A DNA stretch of 64,000 bases from Nocardia sp. XZ_19_385 (GCF_015355755.1 NZ_JACVEE010000001.1:1116001-1180000); one strand, 5' to 3'; numbered from the stretch's first letter, positions 1 through 9,319 are shown. Notes: generated by a model not told the origin, from the sequence alone. Made by a program: numbers and translations.

Positions 1-326
1 CCGGCGAGGACGGCGTCGTAGTCGGCGGGTATCCAGGCGACGTGATGCAAGCCCGGTCCGGCACGGTCCAGAAATTCGGTGTAGACGTTCGTGCCCGATA
101 CCGGCGCGATCAGTTCCAACTGCTGGCCGCCCGCGTAGCCGAGCGCGACGTCGATGGTGTAATCGGCGGGTTGCCCACGGTAAGTGCAGGTTTCGGGCCC
201 GAAGCGCACCCCCGGTATGCGCAGCCACTTTTCGACGCCGAAGTCGTCGGTGAATCGCTTCTCGGCCGCGTCGATATCGTGGATCACCCACGCCACCTGG
301 AAGATCGGTCCTTCGATAATGCTCAC
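1..326 (-). CDS. VOC-family (glyoxalase-like) protein, 3' end outside window
   Basis: Reading leftward from a GTG at 324-326 gives 108 codons with no stop before the window edge, so the C-terminus is missing. The protein opens MSIIEGPIFQVAWVIHD and continues with a G-x-Q-x-E-L-I segment, then GLHHVAWIP. This is the beta-alpha-beta-beta-beta pattern of vicinal oxygen chelate proteins, with likely metal-binding His and Glu positions (the HH pair and the E of QLELI). The family includes glyoxalases, dioxygenases and methylmalonyl-CoA epimerase-like enzymes; the substrate cannot be told. The gene is divergent from the TetR gene at 420, which may control it. Confidence 0.75.
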   Translation of the reverse strand, partial: MSIIEGPIFQVAWVIHDIDAAEKRFTDDFGVEKWLRIPGVRFGPETCTYRGQPADYTIDVALGYAGGQQLELIAPVSGTNVYTEFLDRAGPGLHHVAWIPADYDAVLA

Positions 327-359
327 GTGGATCGCTCCTAGGTCTACCGGCTCCGATTC

Positions 360-375
360 TAAGCACATCCGCTTA
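360..375. promoter_or_regulatory. Candidate TetR operator in the VOC/tetR divergent gap
   Basis: TAAGC (360-364) and GCTTA (371-375) form an inverted repeat around a 6-base spacer, between the divergent starts at 326 and 420. Size and placement suit an autoregulatory TetR site that also controls the VOC gene. This is inference from position; the arms are only 5 bp. Confidence 0.35.
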
Positions 376-419
376 ACATCATCAACACATTGGCTTATCT
401 CCTCGTTTATGCTCGGACG

Positions 420-1064
420 ATGACCAGCACTGACCCGCGCAACGCACTGCTGGATGCCGCGGAACGACTGATCGCCCTACGCGGGATCGACGTACCGCTG
501 CGCGATATCGCCACCGAAGCGGGCCAGCGCAACAACTCCGCCGTGCACTACTACTTCGGCTCGCGCACCGGGCTCATCGACGCCGTCATCGAGCGCCGCA
601 TGAGCGTCCTGGAGACCGTGCGCCTGGACATGCTCGCCCAGCACGAAGCCGACGGCACCGGCCACGACCTGCACCAACTGGTCGACATCCTGGTCCGCCC
701 GATGATCGACATCGCCCGCACCGGCCACGGCACGCACTACTCACGATTCCTCGAAGTCGTCCGCACCCAACCCGCCATCGCCGACTTCACCCGCCTCGAC
801 GCCCCCGGCCACCGCGCCGTCCGCATCATCACCACCCGGCTCGCCGCCGCCCTACCCGCACCGCATTCCCGCCACCGCATCGAGTCCATGGCAACAGCGA
901 TGTTCGCACTCCTCGCCGACCAGGAACGCCGCATCGAAGCACACAGCGACCTCCCCGACGCCACCGCCGACATCGTCGCGATGCTCGTCGGACTCGCCAC
1001 CGCCCCGACCCCGGTCGCTACGACGTCCGGCGGCGGCGCGGCGGCAACTCACTTCGACAGCTGA
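420..1064 (+). CDS. TetR/AcrR-family transcriptional regulator
   Basis: This 214-aa protein has an N-terminal TetR helix-turn-helix: LLDAAERLIALRGIDVPLRD, then IATEAG and HYYFGSRTGLIDAVI at about residues 8-52. A helical ligand-binding domain of unknown specificity follows. I chose the ATG at 420 because it is directly followed by the canonical TetR N-terminus; a TTG at 390 in the same frame would add 10 unconvincing residues. There is no clear Shine-Dalgarno, so the gene may be nearly leaderless. The last 20 residues are Ala/Gly/Thr-rich and probably disordered. It is divergent from the VOC gene, its most likely target, and ends shortly before a hairpin. Confidence 0.85.
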   Translation: MTSTDPRNALLDAAERLIALRGIDVPLRDIATEAGQRNNSAVHYYFGSRTGLIDAVIERRMSVLETVRLDMLAQHEADGTGHDLHQLVDILVRPMIDIARTGHGTHYSRFLEVVRTQPAIADFTRLDAPGHRAVRIITTRLAAALPAPHSRHRIESMATAMFALLADQERRIEAHSDLPDATADIVAMLVGLATAPTPVATTSGGGAAATHFDS

Positions 1065-1069
1065 ACCAT

Positions 1070-1098
1070 GCGGTCGGCCTGCGGCGCTGTCCGGCCGC
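1070..1098. terminator. Possible hairpin terminator between convergent genes
   Basis: GCGGTCGG (1070-1077) pairs with CCGGCCGC (1091-1098) as an 8-bp stem with one G-U pair. It lies just after the tetR stop and before the stop of the convergent permease gene. There is no T-run, as is common in actinobacteria. Confidence 0.3.
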
Positions 1099-1135
1099 CC
1101 GTCACGACTGAAAGTCTTCGCCGACAGATTCGAGG

Positions 1136-1882
1136 TCAGGGGGCAGGTCGATACACCCGGCCCCGGGCGACGAGTTCTATCGTGGCTGCGACAGCGCAGG
1201 ATTGGGCCAGCAGTAGACCCACCAGCACCAACACCTGCACGGCGGCCGCTTGCACCGCAGAGCCACTGGCGAGCAGCACACCCACGAAAGCGCCCGGCAG
1301 CGTGACCAATCCGACGGTGCGAGTTTGATCGACGCCAGGCAGCAAGGCGTCGGTGGCGGTCGGGCGGATCACTTCCAACCGAGCATCCCGATCGGTGAAA
1401 CCGAGGCTCAACGCCGCCTCGACCTCACCATACCGTTCGGACAAGGCATCCAGCGCCCGCCGCGTGACCAATGAGGTCGCGGTCATGGTGCCGCCCAACA
1501 AGATTCCCCCAATCGGCACCAGCGCGACTCCGGTCAGCGGGACAACTCCGCTGAACAACATCGGGGGAAGTGTCGCCAACAGCCCTCCCCCGAGACCCAC
1601 CGTCAGCCACACCGCCGACCAGCCGGCGCGTGCCCGCCGCACCACGGTGAACACCGCCGCCCCGAACATGACCAGCAAGACAAGCACCGACAACCACAGA
1701 TGCGCCAATGCCGCGGCGAGAACGACTGCGACACAGCCCAGTTGGAGCACAGCCCGCCCAGCCGCGAAGGGCGCGACAGTCACCGGCCCGAGTCGAGCAA
1801 CTCGATAGACCAAAGCCGCCGCTGCCACCAACACCAGACACAGGACCGCCAGCCCCATACCCGGCGTCACCACCGTGTTCAC
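1136..1882 (-). CDS. FetB/UPF0014-like ABC transporter permease, orphan
   Basis: This is a 248-aa polytopic membrane protein of the UPF0014 (FetB/YbbM) family, the permease half of an exporter tied to iron homeostasis and oxidative stress in E. coli. Visible features are about six hydrophobic segments, a central GGTMTATSLVTRRALDALSE segment, and the family-like LPGAFVGVLLASGSAVQAA loop near the C-terminus. I chose the GTG at 1880-1882 because GGGAGG lies 7 bases upstream and a hydrophobic segment begins just after it; an upstream ATG at 2005 would add 41 hydrophilic residues. The FetA ATPase partner normally sits beside fetB, but none is present here, so the ATPase must be elsewhere or the protein is decayed. 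Confidence 0.7.
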   Translation of the reverse strand: MNTVVTPGMGLAVLCLVLVAAAALVYRVARLGPVTVAPFAAGRAVLQLGCVAVVLAAALAHLWLSVLVLLVMFGAAVFTVVRRARAGWSAVWLTVGLGGGLLATLPPMLFSGVVPLTGVALVPIGGILLGGTMTATSLVTRRALDALSERYGEVEAALSLGFTDRDARLEVIRPTATDALLPGVDQTRTVGLVTLPGAFVGVLLASGSAVQAAAVQVLVLVGLLLAQSCAVAATIELVARGRVYRPAP

Positions 1883-2093
1883 ACCGCGCCTCCCACGTTC
1901 AAGCGGGGCGCAGACCGTCATTCCCCTCTGATCCGAGCCCGCCACGCGAAGCGACGCTCGATCGCCCGGCGACGGCTCAAACGATGGTGACAGTACCAAG
2001 CGCACGGCGGTTCATCCGTAATCGGTGTGGGTGGATGCAGTAGGTTCAGACCGGACGGTTCGATCGGTGCGGCTCGGGGCGTAAGGAGGCACG

Positions 2094-5000
2094 TTGGCGT
2101 TGGCCGATGGAGAGCCGGGGTTGGCACGAACCGCGCCGGGGGCCGGCCGGGTCGTCGTCGCTCCGGACCGTGGGCTTGCGCTGTCCGCGACGCAATTGCG
2201 CTGGTGGGTGGCTCAGGAGCTGTATCCGGAGATTCCGAATACCGTCGCCATGTATCTGGAGGTGCGCGGGCCGCTGCGGGTGGATCTGTTGCGGGAGTCC
2301 GCTGCGCGCGCTGCGTGGGAGTTGCAGTCCCCGCATGTGCGGTTCCGGCTCGCCGATGGTTATCCGCGGCAGTTTCTGGACCCTGACGCGTTCGCGCCGA
2401 TGGGCTTCGAGGATCTGACCGGTCGGCCCGACCCGGCGGGTGACGCGCTGGAATGGATGTCACGCGACTACGGCGCGCCGCTGAATCTGCGCACCGATCG
2501 GCTGACCTGCGCCACTGCCTTCCGCATCGAGCCGGACGTACATCTGTTGTATCTACGCAGCCATCACATTGTGTTGGACGGGCTCGGTGCCGCCGTGGTG
2601 CTACGCCGCACGGTCGAGTTGTACGCCACCGCAATAGGTTCGGCGGCCGAAGTGGCAAATGGCAGCGAATCGCGGAGTCCGCTGACCATCGCCGAACTCC
2701 TGGAAGAGGATCACAGCTACGCCGATTCGGTGCGGGCGCGCACCGATCGCGAGTATTGGTCGGAGCAGTTGGCGGGCATGGCCGAACCGGTGCGCCTGGC
2801 TGGGCGGTCGGCGGTCCGCCCCCGCCCGCCGCATCGAGTAGCGGCCACGGTGCCGGACCGTACCGCGGAGCGGCTCACAGCGTGGCGTCAGAGCAGCGAA
2901 CATACGTTCCCGGAGCTGACCATCGCGGCCTTCGCCTGCTATCTCGCCGCCATGACCGGCACGGACGAGATAGTGCTGTCACTGCCGGTGGCGGCACGGC
3001 CCACGGCGGCCTTGCGCCGGTCGGCGGGCTCGGTGTCCAATGTCGTGCCGTTGCGACTGCGCGCGCTTCGCGATGCCACGGTCGCGGAAGTGGTTCAGCA
3101 GGTGCGGGCCCGCGTGGTCGGCGCGCTACGCCATCAGCGGTACCGATACGAGGATATCCAACGTGATCGGGGTGAAAACCACACCGCGCGAGGCAGTTTC
3201 GGTCCGGTGGTGAATATGCTCGGAGCTGTCGAGCGAGTGCAGATGGCGCAACTCACCGTGCACGTGCACCTCCTGGCGCTGGGACCGGTGGAGGATCTAC
3301 TGGTCAACGGTTACCAGCTCGGGTCCGAGGTCACCATTGACATGCAGGCCAACTCGGAGCTGTATTCCGCGACCGCGCTGGCCGGACATCACCAGCAGTT
3401 CCTGGCCTACTTCGACCGATTCCTCGAGGATCCGCAACGGCCGGTGCGGGCATTGGATCCGAGCCGCGCGGAGGCTACCGGAGTCGCGGTGGATACCGAT
3501 CGACTGTTGCCGGATCTCCTGCGCGCCCAGCTGATCGGCGACCAAAGCCCCCTGAACGCGCTCGATTCGGTTGCCTTACAGGACGGCACTCGCACCTGGA
3601 CCTACCGCGAGCTGGACGAAGTATCTTCGCAGTGGGCGCGCGAGTTGATCGAATCAGGCGTGGGCCCAGGCGAATTCGTACTGCTGGCAATTCCACGATC
3701 AGCCGAGTCGGTGATCGCGCTGTGGGCGGTGGCGAAAACCGGAGCCGCCTTCGTGCCGATCGACCCCACAGATCCGGCTCGCCGATCGGCGACGGTCGCC
3801 ACGGATTCCGGTGCGCTGTTGGGAATGACCGTCACCACCGTCCGCGACAACCTGCCACCGGAACCGTCCTGGCTGGCGATGGACGACGCGCGCACCCTCG
3901 CGCGGATCCAGCAGCGGTCCGGTGCACCCATACGGGATCGGACCCGGCCACTACACCCGGATCATCCCGCCTATCTGATCTATACCTCGGGCACGACCGG
4001 CGTCCCGAAAGGTGTCGTCGTCACCCACCGCGGCCTCGGTCCGCTCACCGACTACATCGTCGATCACTATGGCGTAGATGGAGATTCCCGGGTACTGCAT
4101 GCGCACGCCCCCTCCTTCGACGCGCATCTGCTCGAGTTGCTCGCCGCGTTCGCGGGCGGGGCTCGACTGATCGTCGAACCGCCATCGGTGGTGGCCGGAC
4201 CAACGCTCGCCGCACTCCTGAACGAGTCCGCGATCACCCACTTCCTCACCACCCCTGCGGTATTGGCCACCCTTACCCCGGAGCAGGTGCCCGGACTCCG
4301 GGTCGCGGTGGTGGGCGGCGAATCCTGCCCCGCCGACCTGGTCCATCGCTGGGCACCGGCACTGCGGCTGTTCAACGGCTACGGCCCGACCGAAACCACT
4401 GTCATGGCAACACAATCCCGTGCATTGACAACGGGTGAACCCGTGTCGATCGGACCGCCGCTGCCCGGGGTGCGAACGCTGATCCTCGACCATCGGCTGC
4501 GCCATGCACCCCCGTGCGGACAAGGTGAGCTGTACCTGAGCGGCCCCGGCCTGGCACAGGGCTACCACGGCCGCCCGAGCGCCACGGCCGAGCGTTTCGT
4601 CGCCGACCCATTCGGTTCCGGCGAACGCGTCTATCGCACCGGCGATCTCGTGCGCTCGGCAGCAGATGACGCCCTGGAATTCCTGGGCCGGGCCGACGAC
4701 CAACTGAGCGTCCGCGGCCGACGCACCGAGCCCGCGGAGGTAGCGGCCGCGCTGACGGGACTGCCCGGGGTAGCGCACGCCGTGGTGACCGCGCACGAGG
4801 GGCCGGGCGGCGGCCGTTTGATCGGATATGTCGTTGCCACCCAAGAGCATCGACTCGATCACGCCGATCTCATTCGGCGCCTGCGCGAGCTGTTGCCCGC
4901 AGCCCTGGTACCCGCGCAGCTGGTCGAGCTGGACCGGCTGCCGGTCACCGCGCACGGCAAAATCGATCGGGCCGCATTGCCCACGCCGGCGGCCGTTCAA

Positions 5001-6050
5001 CGGCCTTATCGCGCCCCCGAGTCCGACCTGGAACGCCTGGTCGCCGACCACTTCGCAACGGCGACCGCCGCAGCGCGCGCCGGGCTCGACGACGACTTCT
5101 TCGAGCTCGGCGGCAATTCCCTGCTGGGCGTGGGACTTTCGGCCGAACTGGCCGCGGCGACCGGGCTGCCGGTGACAGTGCGCTGGCTCTACACCGCCCC
5201 GACCGTGCGGGAACTGGCCGCACGCCTGGCCGACCACGACGGCAGCACCACGACCGACGACGCCCTCGGCGTAGTGCTCACCTTGCGCCGCAACGGATTC
5301 CGTCCACCGCTGTTCTGCGTGCACTCAGCTGTCCCGCTGGCGTGGTGCTATGCGGGCTTGGCCCGTCAACTCACCGACCGACCTGTCTTCGGCCTGCAAG
5401 CGTTGACGCTGACGGGTGAACCGCGTTCCGGCGCCGGCATCGACGACCTCGCCGCCGGCTATGTCGAGGAGATACTGCGGGTGCAACCCGAAGGCCCATA
5501 CCACCTGCTGGGCTGGTCCCTGGGTGGGCAGATCGCGCACGCCATCGCCGTGCGGCTGCGGAAACGCGGCGCGCGGGTCGCGACGCTGGCGTTGCTCGAC
5601 AGCGTCATCTTCCCCGACGGCATGCCGCCCCCGCCGACGCCCCGCATGCGTGATCTGCTCACCCACCTACTCGGCGACGAACCCGCGGACGGCGACGCCC
5701 TCGAAGACCTCACCGCCGACCAGGCAGCAGCCGAATTAGCCAGCGCCGCAGCCTCCTTCGGCACCGGACTGACCGCCGACCAGTTGACTCGCCTGCATCG
5801 CGGTTACGCCGACGGCGTGCGCCTGTCGCACAGCTATCGCCCCGGCGTCTTCGACGGTGACCTGTTGTATTTCTCGGCCACCCACGGGCAGACCGAATTC
5901 CTCGACGCGCAGATGTGGCGGCCCTACGTCACCGGCGCGCTCATCGAGCATCCCGTCGACACCACCCATGCCCAGATGGTCAACGCCGACGTCGTCGCCG
6001 TCATCGGCCCACTGCTCGCCACGCACATGGAGCGGGAGGATCTCCGATGA
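2094..6050 (+). CDS. Single-module nonribosomal peptide synthetase (C-A-PCP-TE)
   Basis: The protein has 1318 residues if started at the TTG at 2094; AGGAGG lies at 2084-2089, and a second in-frame TTG at 2100 is also possible. Domains in order: condensation (about 25-440, HHIVLDG with the HH pair at 157-158), adenylation (about 465-960, YTSGTTGVPKG near 630, FNGYGPTETT, YRTGDLV, GRADDQLSVRGRR), peptidyl carrier (LGGNSLL, phosphopantetheine Ser 1009), and thioesterase (GWSLGG, nucleophile Ser 1142, His in THAQMV near the end). It resembles DhbF-type proteins and is complete enough to condense, load one amino acid and release. The specificity residues I read by eye are roughly D-A-L-L-V-G-G-V-M; I assign no substrate. 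It overlaps the next gene as ATGA, implying translational coupling. No MbtH-like gene is seen. Confidence 0.93.
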   Translation: MALADGEPGLARTAPGAGRVVVAPDRGLALSATQLRWWVAQELYPEIPNTVAMYLEVRGPLRVDLLRESAARAAWELQSPHVRFRLADGYPRQFLDPDAFAPMGFEDLTGRPDPAGDALEWMSRDYGAPLNLRTDRLTCATAFRIEPDVHLLYLRSHHIVLDGLGAAVVLRRTVELYATAIGSAAEVANGSESRSPLTIAELLEEDHSYADSVRARTDREYWSEQLAGMAEPVRLAGRSAVRPRPPHRVAATVPDRTAERLTAWRQSSEHTFPELTIAAFACYLAAMTGTDEIVLSLPVAARPTAALRRSAGSVSNVVPLRLRALRDATVAEVVQQVRARVVGALRHQRYRYEDIQRDRGENHTARGSFGPVVNMLGAVERVQMAQLTVHVHLLALGPVEDLLVNGYQLGSEVTIDMQANSELYSATALAGHHQQFLAYFDRFLEDPQRPVRALDPSRAEATGVAVDTDRLLPDLLRAQLIGDQSPLNALDSVALQDGTRTWTYRELDEVSSQWARELIESGVGPGEFVLLAIPRSAESVIALWAVAKTGAAFVPIDPTDPARRSATVATDSGALLGMTVTTVRDNLPPEPSWLAMDDARTLARIQQRSGAPIRDRTRPLHPDHPAYLIYTSGTTGVPKGVVVTHRGLGPLTDYIVDHYGVDGDSRVLHAHAPSFDAHLLELLAAFAGGARLIVEPPSVVAGPTLAALLNESAITHFLTTPAVLATLTPEQVPGLRVAVVGGESCPADLVHRWAPALRLFNGYGPTETTVMATQSRALTTGEPVSIGPPLPGVRTLILDHRLRHAPPCGQGELYLSGPGLAQGYHGRPSATAERFVADPFGSGERVYRTGDLVRSAADDALEFLGRADDQLSVRGRRTEPAEVAAALTGLPGVAHAVVTAHEGPGGGRLIGYVVATQEHRLDHADLIRRLRELLPAALVPAQLVELDRLPVTAHGKIDRAALPTPAAVQRPYRAPESDLERLVADHFATATAAARAGLDDDFFELGGNSLLGVGLSAELAAATGLPVTVRWLYTAPTVRELAARLADHDGSTTTDDALGVVLTLRRNGFRPPLFCVHSAVPLAWCYAGLARQLTDRPVFGLQALTLTGEPRSGAGIDDLAAGYVEEILRVQPEGPYHLLGWSLGGQIAHAIAVRLRKRGARVATLALLDSVIFPDGMPPPPTPRMRDLLTHLLGDEPADGDALEDLTADQAAAELASAAASFGTGLTADQLTRLHRGYADGVRLSHSYRPGVFDGDLLYFSATHGQTEFLDAQMWRPYVTGALIEHPVDTTHAQMVNADVVAVIGPLLATHMEREDLR

Positions 6051-6745
6051 GGACAGGGCCACGCTCCGCGGTGCACTGGTGGAATGTGTACGCGGACACC
6101 GAGCAGTGGGAGCGGCAAGGCGCGACCGCCACGACGCTGCTGCGGTGGATGACCGACTATCTATCCCGGCCGCATCCCGAGTTGGGGCGGCCGGGTCCGG
6201 TGTGCCCTTTCGTGCGGCAGAGCGCCGAGAAGGGACTGGTCTGGGCCGGTTCCGCCGTGGGCGGCGACGCATTGACAGCGCAGCGGATACAAGACATCTT
6301 CGACGACTCGTTCGAGGTGTACCGCGACCTGCTGCGGGAGAGCCCCGCGGACGCACGGCGTTTGACGCTGATCACGGTGTTTCCGGAGTTGACGCGCTAC
6401 GAACTGATCGATGCCGTACACCAGGAACGCAAGACCGAGGTGGTCCGGGAGGGGTTGATGCTCGGTCAGTTCTATCCGGGCTGCACGGTTCCCGGGCTGT
6501 GGAATCGCGACTTCCATCCCCTGGACGCGCCGGTGCCGATGCTGGTGCTGCGCGCGATGATGAGCACCGACTTTCCGTTCCTGGTCGCCCGGACGGAGTG
6601 GCTGTACGCCTATCTCACCCAGTCGGCGCCGGACCTGCCTCGCAAGTTGCGTTGGGCTATTGCCGAGCGAATGCAGGTCGACGGCCCGGAGGCCGGTCAG
6701 ATCACCGAGCTGCGCATACATTCGGCCGACGAACACGCCCGTTGA
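6047..6745 (+). CDS. DUF6875-like protein of unknown function
   Basis: This 232-aa soluble protein starts at the ATG overlapping the NRPS stop (ATGA, 6047-6050), so it is probably co-translated with the NRPS. A recognisable segment is HPELGRPGPVCPFVRQS near residues 42-58, followed by the predicted mixed alpha/beta stretch LTLITVFPELTRYEL. The GRPGPVCPFV motif recalls proteins annotated DUF6875 beside actinobacterial biosynthetic genes, but I cannot verify the family. The single motif Cys next to a Pro could be a metal, haem or thiol ligand. A role in tailoring or supplying the NRPS product is inferred from coupling only. Confidence 0.7.
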   Translation: MRTGPRSAVHWWNVYADTEQWERQGATATTLLRWMTDYLSRPHPELGRPGPVCPFVRQSAEKGLVWAGSAVGGDALTAQRIQDIFDDSFEVYRDLLRESPADARRLTLITVFPELTRYELIDAVHQERKTEVVREGLMLGQFYPGCTVPGLWNRDFHPLDAPVPMLVLRAMMSTDFPFLVARTEWLYAYLTQSAPDLPRKLRWAIAERMQVDGPEAGQITELRIHSADEHAR

Positions 6746-6783
6746 TCCACGGCAAGCGCGACCAACCGAGGGATACTCCAACC

Positions 6784-7755
6784 ATGCACCGGCTTCCGCG
6801 CTGCCTGGTAGTCCTGATCGCCGCATTCGCTGCGCTGTTGCCATTCCCGGCAACCGCCGACCCGGGCGCGGGGATTCTCGAGGTACGCCCCCTCGGTGGC
6901 CGGCAGTACGAGGTCGTCGTCTATTCGGCGGCCATGGGCAGGGCGATCCCGATCTGGGTTTCGCACCCGGGTGGGCCCGCGCCCGCGCTGTATCTCCTCA
7001 ACGCGGTGGACGGCGGCGAAACGGGCGGTCCCTGGACCAATCGCACCGATGCCGCGCAGTTCTTCGCCGACAAACCGGTCAATGTGATCCAGCCGATCGG
7101 CGGGCGCGCCTCCTACTACACCGACTGGCTGTCCGACGATCCCACGCTCGGACGGAACAAGTGGTCCACCTTCCTGATCAACGAGCTGCCGCCGCTTTTG
7201 CAGGGGCACTTCGGCATGACCGGCCGCAATGCCGTCGCCGGAACATCGATGTCGGCGACTTCGGCACTGAATCTCGCCATCGAGGCGCCCGGCCACTATC
7301 AGGCGGTGGGCTCCTACAGCGGCTGCCCACGCACCAGCGACCCGCTGGCCAGCGCTTACGTGTATTCCCAATTGGGGCTGTTCGGCGCGAACGCCGGCAA
7401 TATGTGGGGCGGGGTCGGCAACCCCGCCTGGGCGGCCCATGATCCCGTCCACAACGCCGACCGGCTGCGCGGCACGACCCTGTACATCTCGGCTGGCAAT
7501 GGCGCCGCGGGGGTGCACGACACCCTCTCCGATCCCTCGATCGGCGGTGACGCGGGCCGGCTCGCGGATCGCATGGCGGTCGGCGGCACCATGGAATCGC
7601 TGGTGCTCGCCTGCACCACTGCCCTGACCGACCGGCTGGCCGCCCTCGGCATTCCGGCCACCGTCATCCACCGCAACGGCACCCACGCCTGGCCCTACTG
7701 GCAGGACGATCTGCACGACTCCTGGCCGCTGTTCGCGGCCGCGCTCGGGGTCTAA
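6784..7755 (+). CDS. Secreted mycolyltransferase/antigen-85-like esterase
   Basis: This is a 323-aa alpha/beta hydrolase with an N-terminal signal peptide (MHRLPRCLVV then a hydrophobic run, probable cut after ATA at about 25). The nucleophile elbow GTSMSATSAL puts the Ser at about 155, and the catalytic His lies in NGTHAWPYW at about 301. Both match antigen-85/mycolyltransferase and FmbT-like esterases, which transfer or hydrolyse mycoloyl-trehalose esters in the envelope of mycolic-acid bacteria. The early GRAIPIWVSHPGGPAPALYL segment matches the family core strand. It follows the DUF6875-like gene by 38 bases and is probably in the NRPS operon, so it could instead modify the peptide product. 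Its stop overlaps the convergent MFS gene by 4 bases. Confidence 0.85.
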   Translation: MHRLPRCLVVLIAAFAALLPFPATADPGAGILEVRPLGGRQYEVVVYSAAMGRAIPIWVSHPGGPAPALYLLNAVDGGETGGPWTNRTDAAQFFADKPVNVIQPIGGRASYYTDWLSDDPTLGRNKWSTFLINELPPLLQGHFGMTGRNAVAGTSMSATSALNLAIEAPGHYQAVGSYSGCPRTSDPLASAYVYSQLGLFGANAGNMWGGVGNPAWAAHDPVHNADRLRGTTLYISAGNGAAGVHDTLSDPSIGGDAGRLADRMAVGGTMESLVLACTTALTDRLAALGIPATVIHRNGTHAWPYWQDDLHDSWPLFAAALGV

Positions 7756-9224
7756 CGCTGCGCCGGTTCGCGCAGCGCGAGTGTCAACGCACCCATACCG
7801 AGGGCCACCACGGCGATCGCCGCGAACATGGTGACGCTGCCGGCCAGCGTGTGCGCGCGGAAGAACAGCGCACTCAACAGCGCCAGCCCCAACGCGTTTC
7901 CGATCTGCTCGATCGTCGGTAGCAGGCCCGAAGCCGCGTCCATCTGCCGTTGCTCCAGCCCGGACAGCATGATCGGTTGCAGTGGCACGAAGAACAATCC
8001 GACACTGAGCCCCGCCAGGAAGACCGGCCCCACCACCAGGGGAACAGACACGACACCGTCCGTCAGGTGCAGATAGCCGGCTCCGATGGCGACGAGCACT
8101 CCGTAAGCGGTGACGCCCAGCGTCAGGGCGCGAACCCCCCAGCGCCGCACCGCAATCGGCGAGACAAGCGCACCCACGCACGCGCCGACCGCGAACGGCG
8201 TCATCAATAACCCGGTGCGCCAGGGCGAGAACCCGAGCACCTCTTGGAGGGTGATGGACACCGCGAACACGAACGCGGTGAACAGGCCGAAGAATACGGT
8301 CACCAGCACCGACCCGACGGCGAACCGGCGGTCGGCGAACAGGTCCAAGCGCACCAGCGGAACCCGGCCGCGCCGCACCTCCCGGCGCTGCTGCACCAGG
8401 AACACCACCGCGCAGCCGACCGCCCCGGCAAGTACTGCCAACAGCGCTGTCCGCCAACCGTTCTGCTGGATATCGGTGAGCGCGTAGAGCAGCGCGAAGA
8501 GCGTCACCGTGGACAGCGCCGCCCCGACGAGATCCAGCCCCTCGCGCCGTGGTGGACGACCCAGGTGCAGATACCGCAGCGCCAGCCCGAACGTGATCAG
8601 CCCGAGCGGCAGGTTGATCAAAAAGATCGAATGCCACCCCAGTCCGAAGAGATCCGCCATGACCAGCGCCCCACCGAGAATGGGCCCCACCATTCCGGCG
8701 AACCCTGCCATCGCGCCATAGATCGCGAACACCTGCTGGTGGCGGCTGCGCGGAAAACTGGCCGTGACAATGGCGATGGTCTGCGCCGCCATCCCGCCGG
8801 CGGCCGCACCCTGCACCACCCGCGCCACCACGAGTTCGCTTGCGCTACCCGACATTCCACACCACACCGAGGCCACGGTGAACGCCACCACCGAGGCCAG
8901 GAACATGGTGCGCCGCCCAAACAACTCACCGATCCGGGCCGCCGTAAGCAGCGTGCAGGCGAAAGCCAGGGCGTAGCCCGAGACCACCAGCAACTGCGCC
9001 TGCCGCGACGCCGCCAGATCCGCGGTGATGCTGGGCAGCGCGGTGGTAACGATCGTTCCATCGATCATCTGCATGAACACCGCGATCAGGCAGCCGGTGA
9101 ACGAAAGCCATGCGGCTCTCTCGCCGTCGGCCCGCTCCCCGACGGCGGTGAATTCCCCTGAACTCTGCGATGAGTCGATTCCGTCAGCATATCGGCAGCA
9201 AACCGTGAAGTCCCGCTGCGCCAC
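7752..9224 (-). CDS. DHA2-family (EmrB/QacA-like) MFS drug exporter
   Basis: This 490-aa protein has about 14 transmembrane segments, typical of the DHA2 branch of proton-driven multidrug exporters. Family signatures are FMQMIDGTIVTTALPSI in TM1 (motif D1-like), GRRTMFLAS (motif A, loop 2-3) and the Gly-rich GAMAGFAGMVGPILGGAL in TM5 (antiporter motif C). The cytoplasmic N-terminus of about 35 residues is long and hydrophilic, so a start further in is possible. It is convergent with the esterase and divergent from the hydrolase at 9320; the shared gap carries a palindrome that may control both. Export of the NRPS product is an attractive inference. Confidence 0.88.
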   Translation of the reverse strand: MAQRDFTVCCRYADGIDSSQSSGEFTAVGERADGERAAWLSFTGCLIAVFMQMIDGTIVTTALPSITADLAASRQAQLLVVSGYALAFACTLLTAARIGELFGRRTMFLASVVAFTVASVWCGMSGSASELVVARVVQGAAAGGMAAQTIAIVTASFPRSRHQQVFAIYGAMAGFAGMVGPILGGALVMADLFGLGWHSIFLINLPLGLITFGLALRYLHLGRPPRREGLDLVGAALSTVTLFALLYALTDIQQNGWRTALLAVLAGAVGCAVVFLVQQRREVRRGRVPLVRLDLFADRRFAVGSVLVTVFFGLFTAFVFAVSITLQEVLGFSPWRTGLLMTPFAVGACVGALVSPIAVRRWGVRALTLGVTAYGVLVAIGAGYLHLTDGVVSVPLVVGPVFLAGLSVGLFFVPLQPIMLSGLEQRQMDAASGLLPTIEQIGNALGLALLSALFFRAHTLAGSVTMFAAIAVVALGMGALTLALREPAQR

Positions 9225-9269
9225 AGCAAAGCATTGCCACCCTCGCCGCGGCCGAGTAGCCTCTTCGAT

Positions 9270-9286
9270 ATACCCCCTAAGGGTAT
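9270..9286. promoter_or_regulatory. ATACCC-5-GGGTAT palindrome, CsoR/RcnR-like operator candidate
   Basis: ATACCC (9270-9275) and GGGTAT (9281-9286) form a perfect 6-bp inverted repeat around CCTAA. It sits in the divergent gap between the MFS gene (start 9224) and the hydrolase (start 9320). TACCC...GGGTA half-sites around a short C/G-rich core are characteristic of CsoR/RcnR/FrmR-type operators. No such repressor gene is in the window. Confidence 0.4.
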
Positions 9287-9319
9287 TTATCTCCTGGCTC
9301 CACAGATGGAAGCGAGTGA

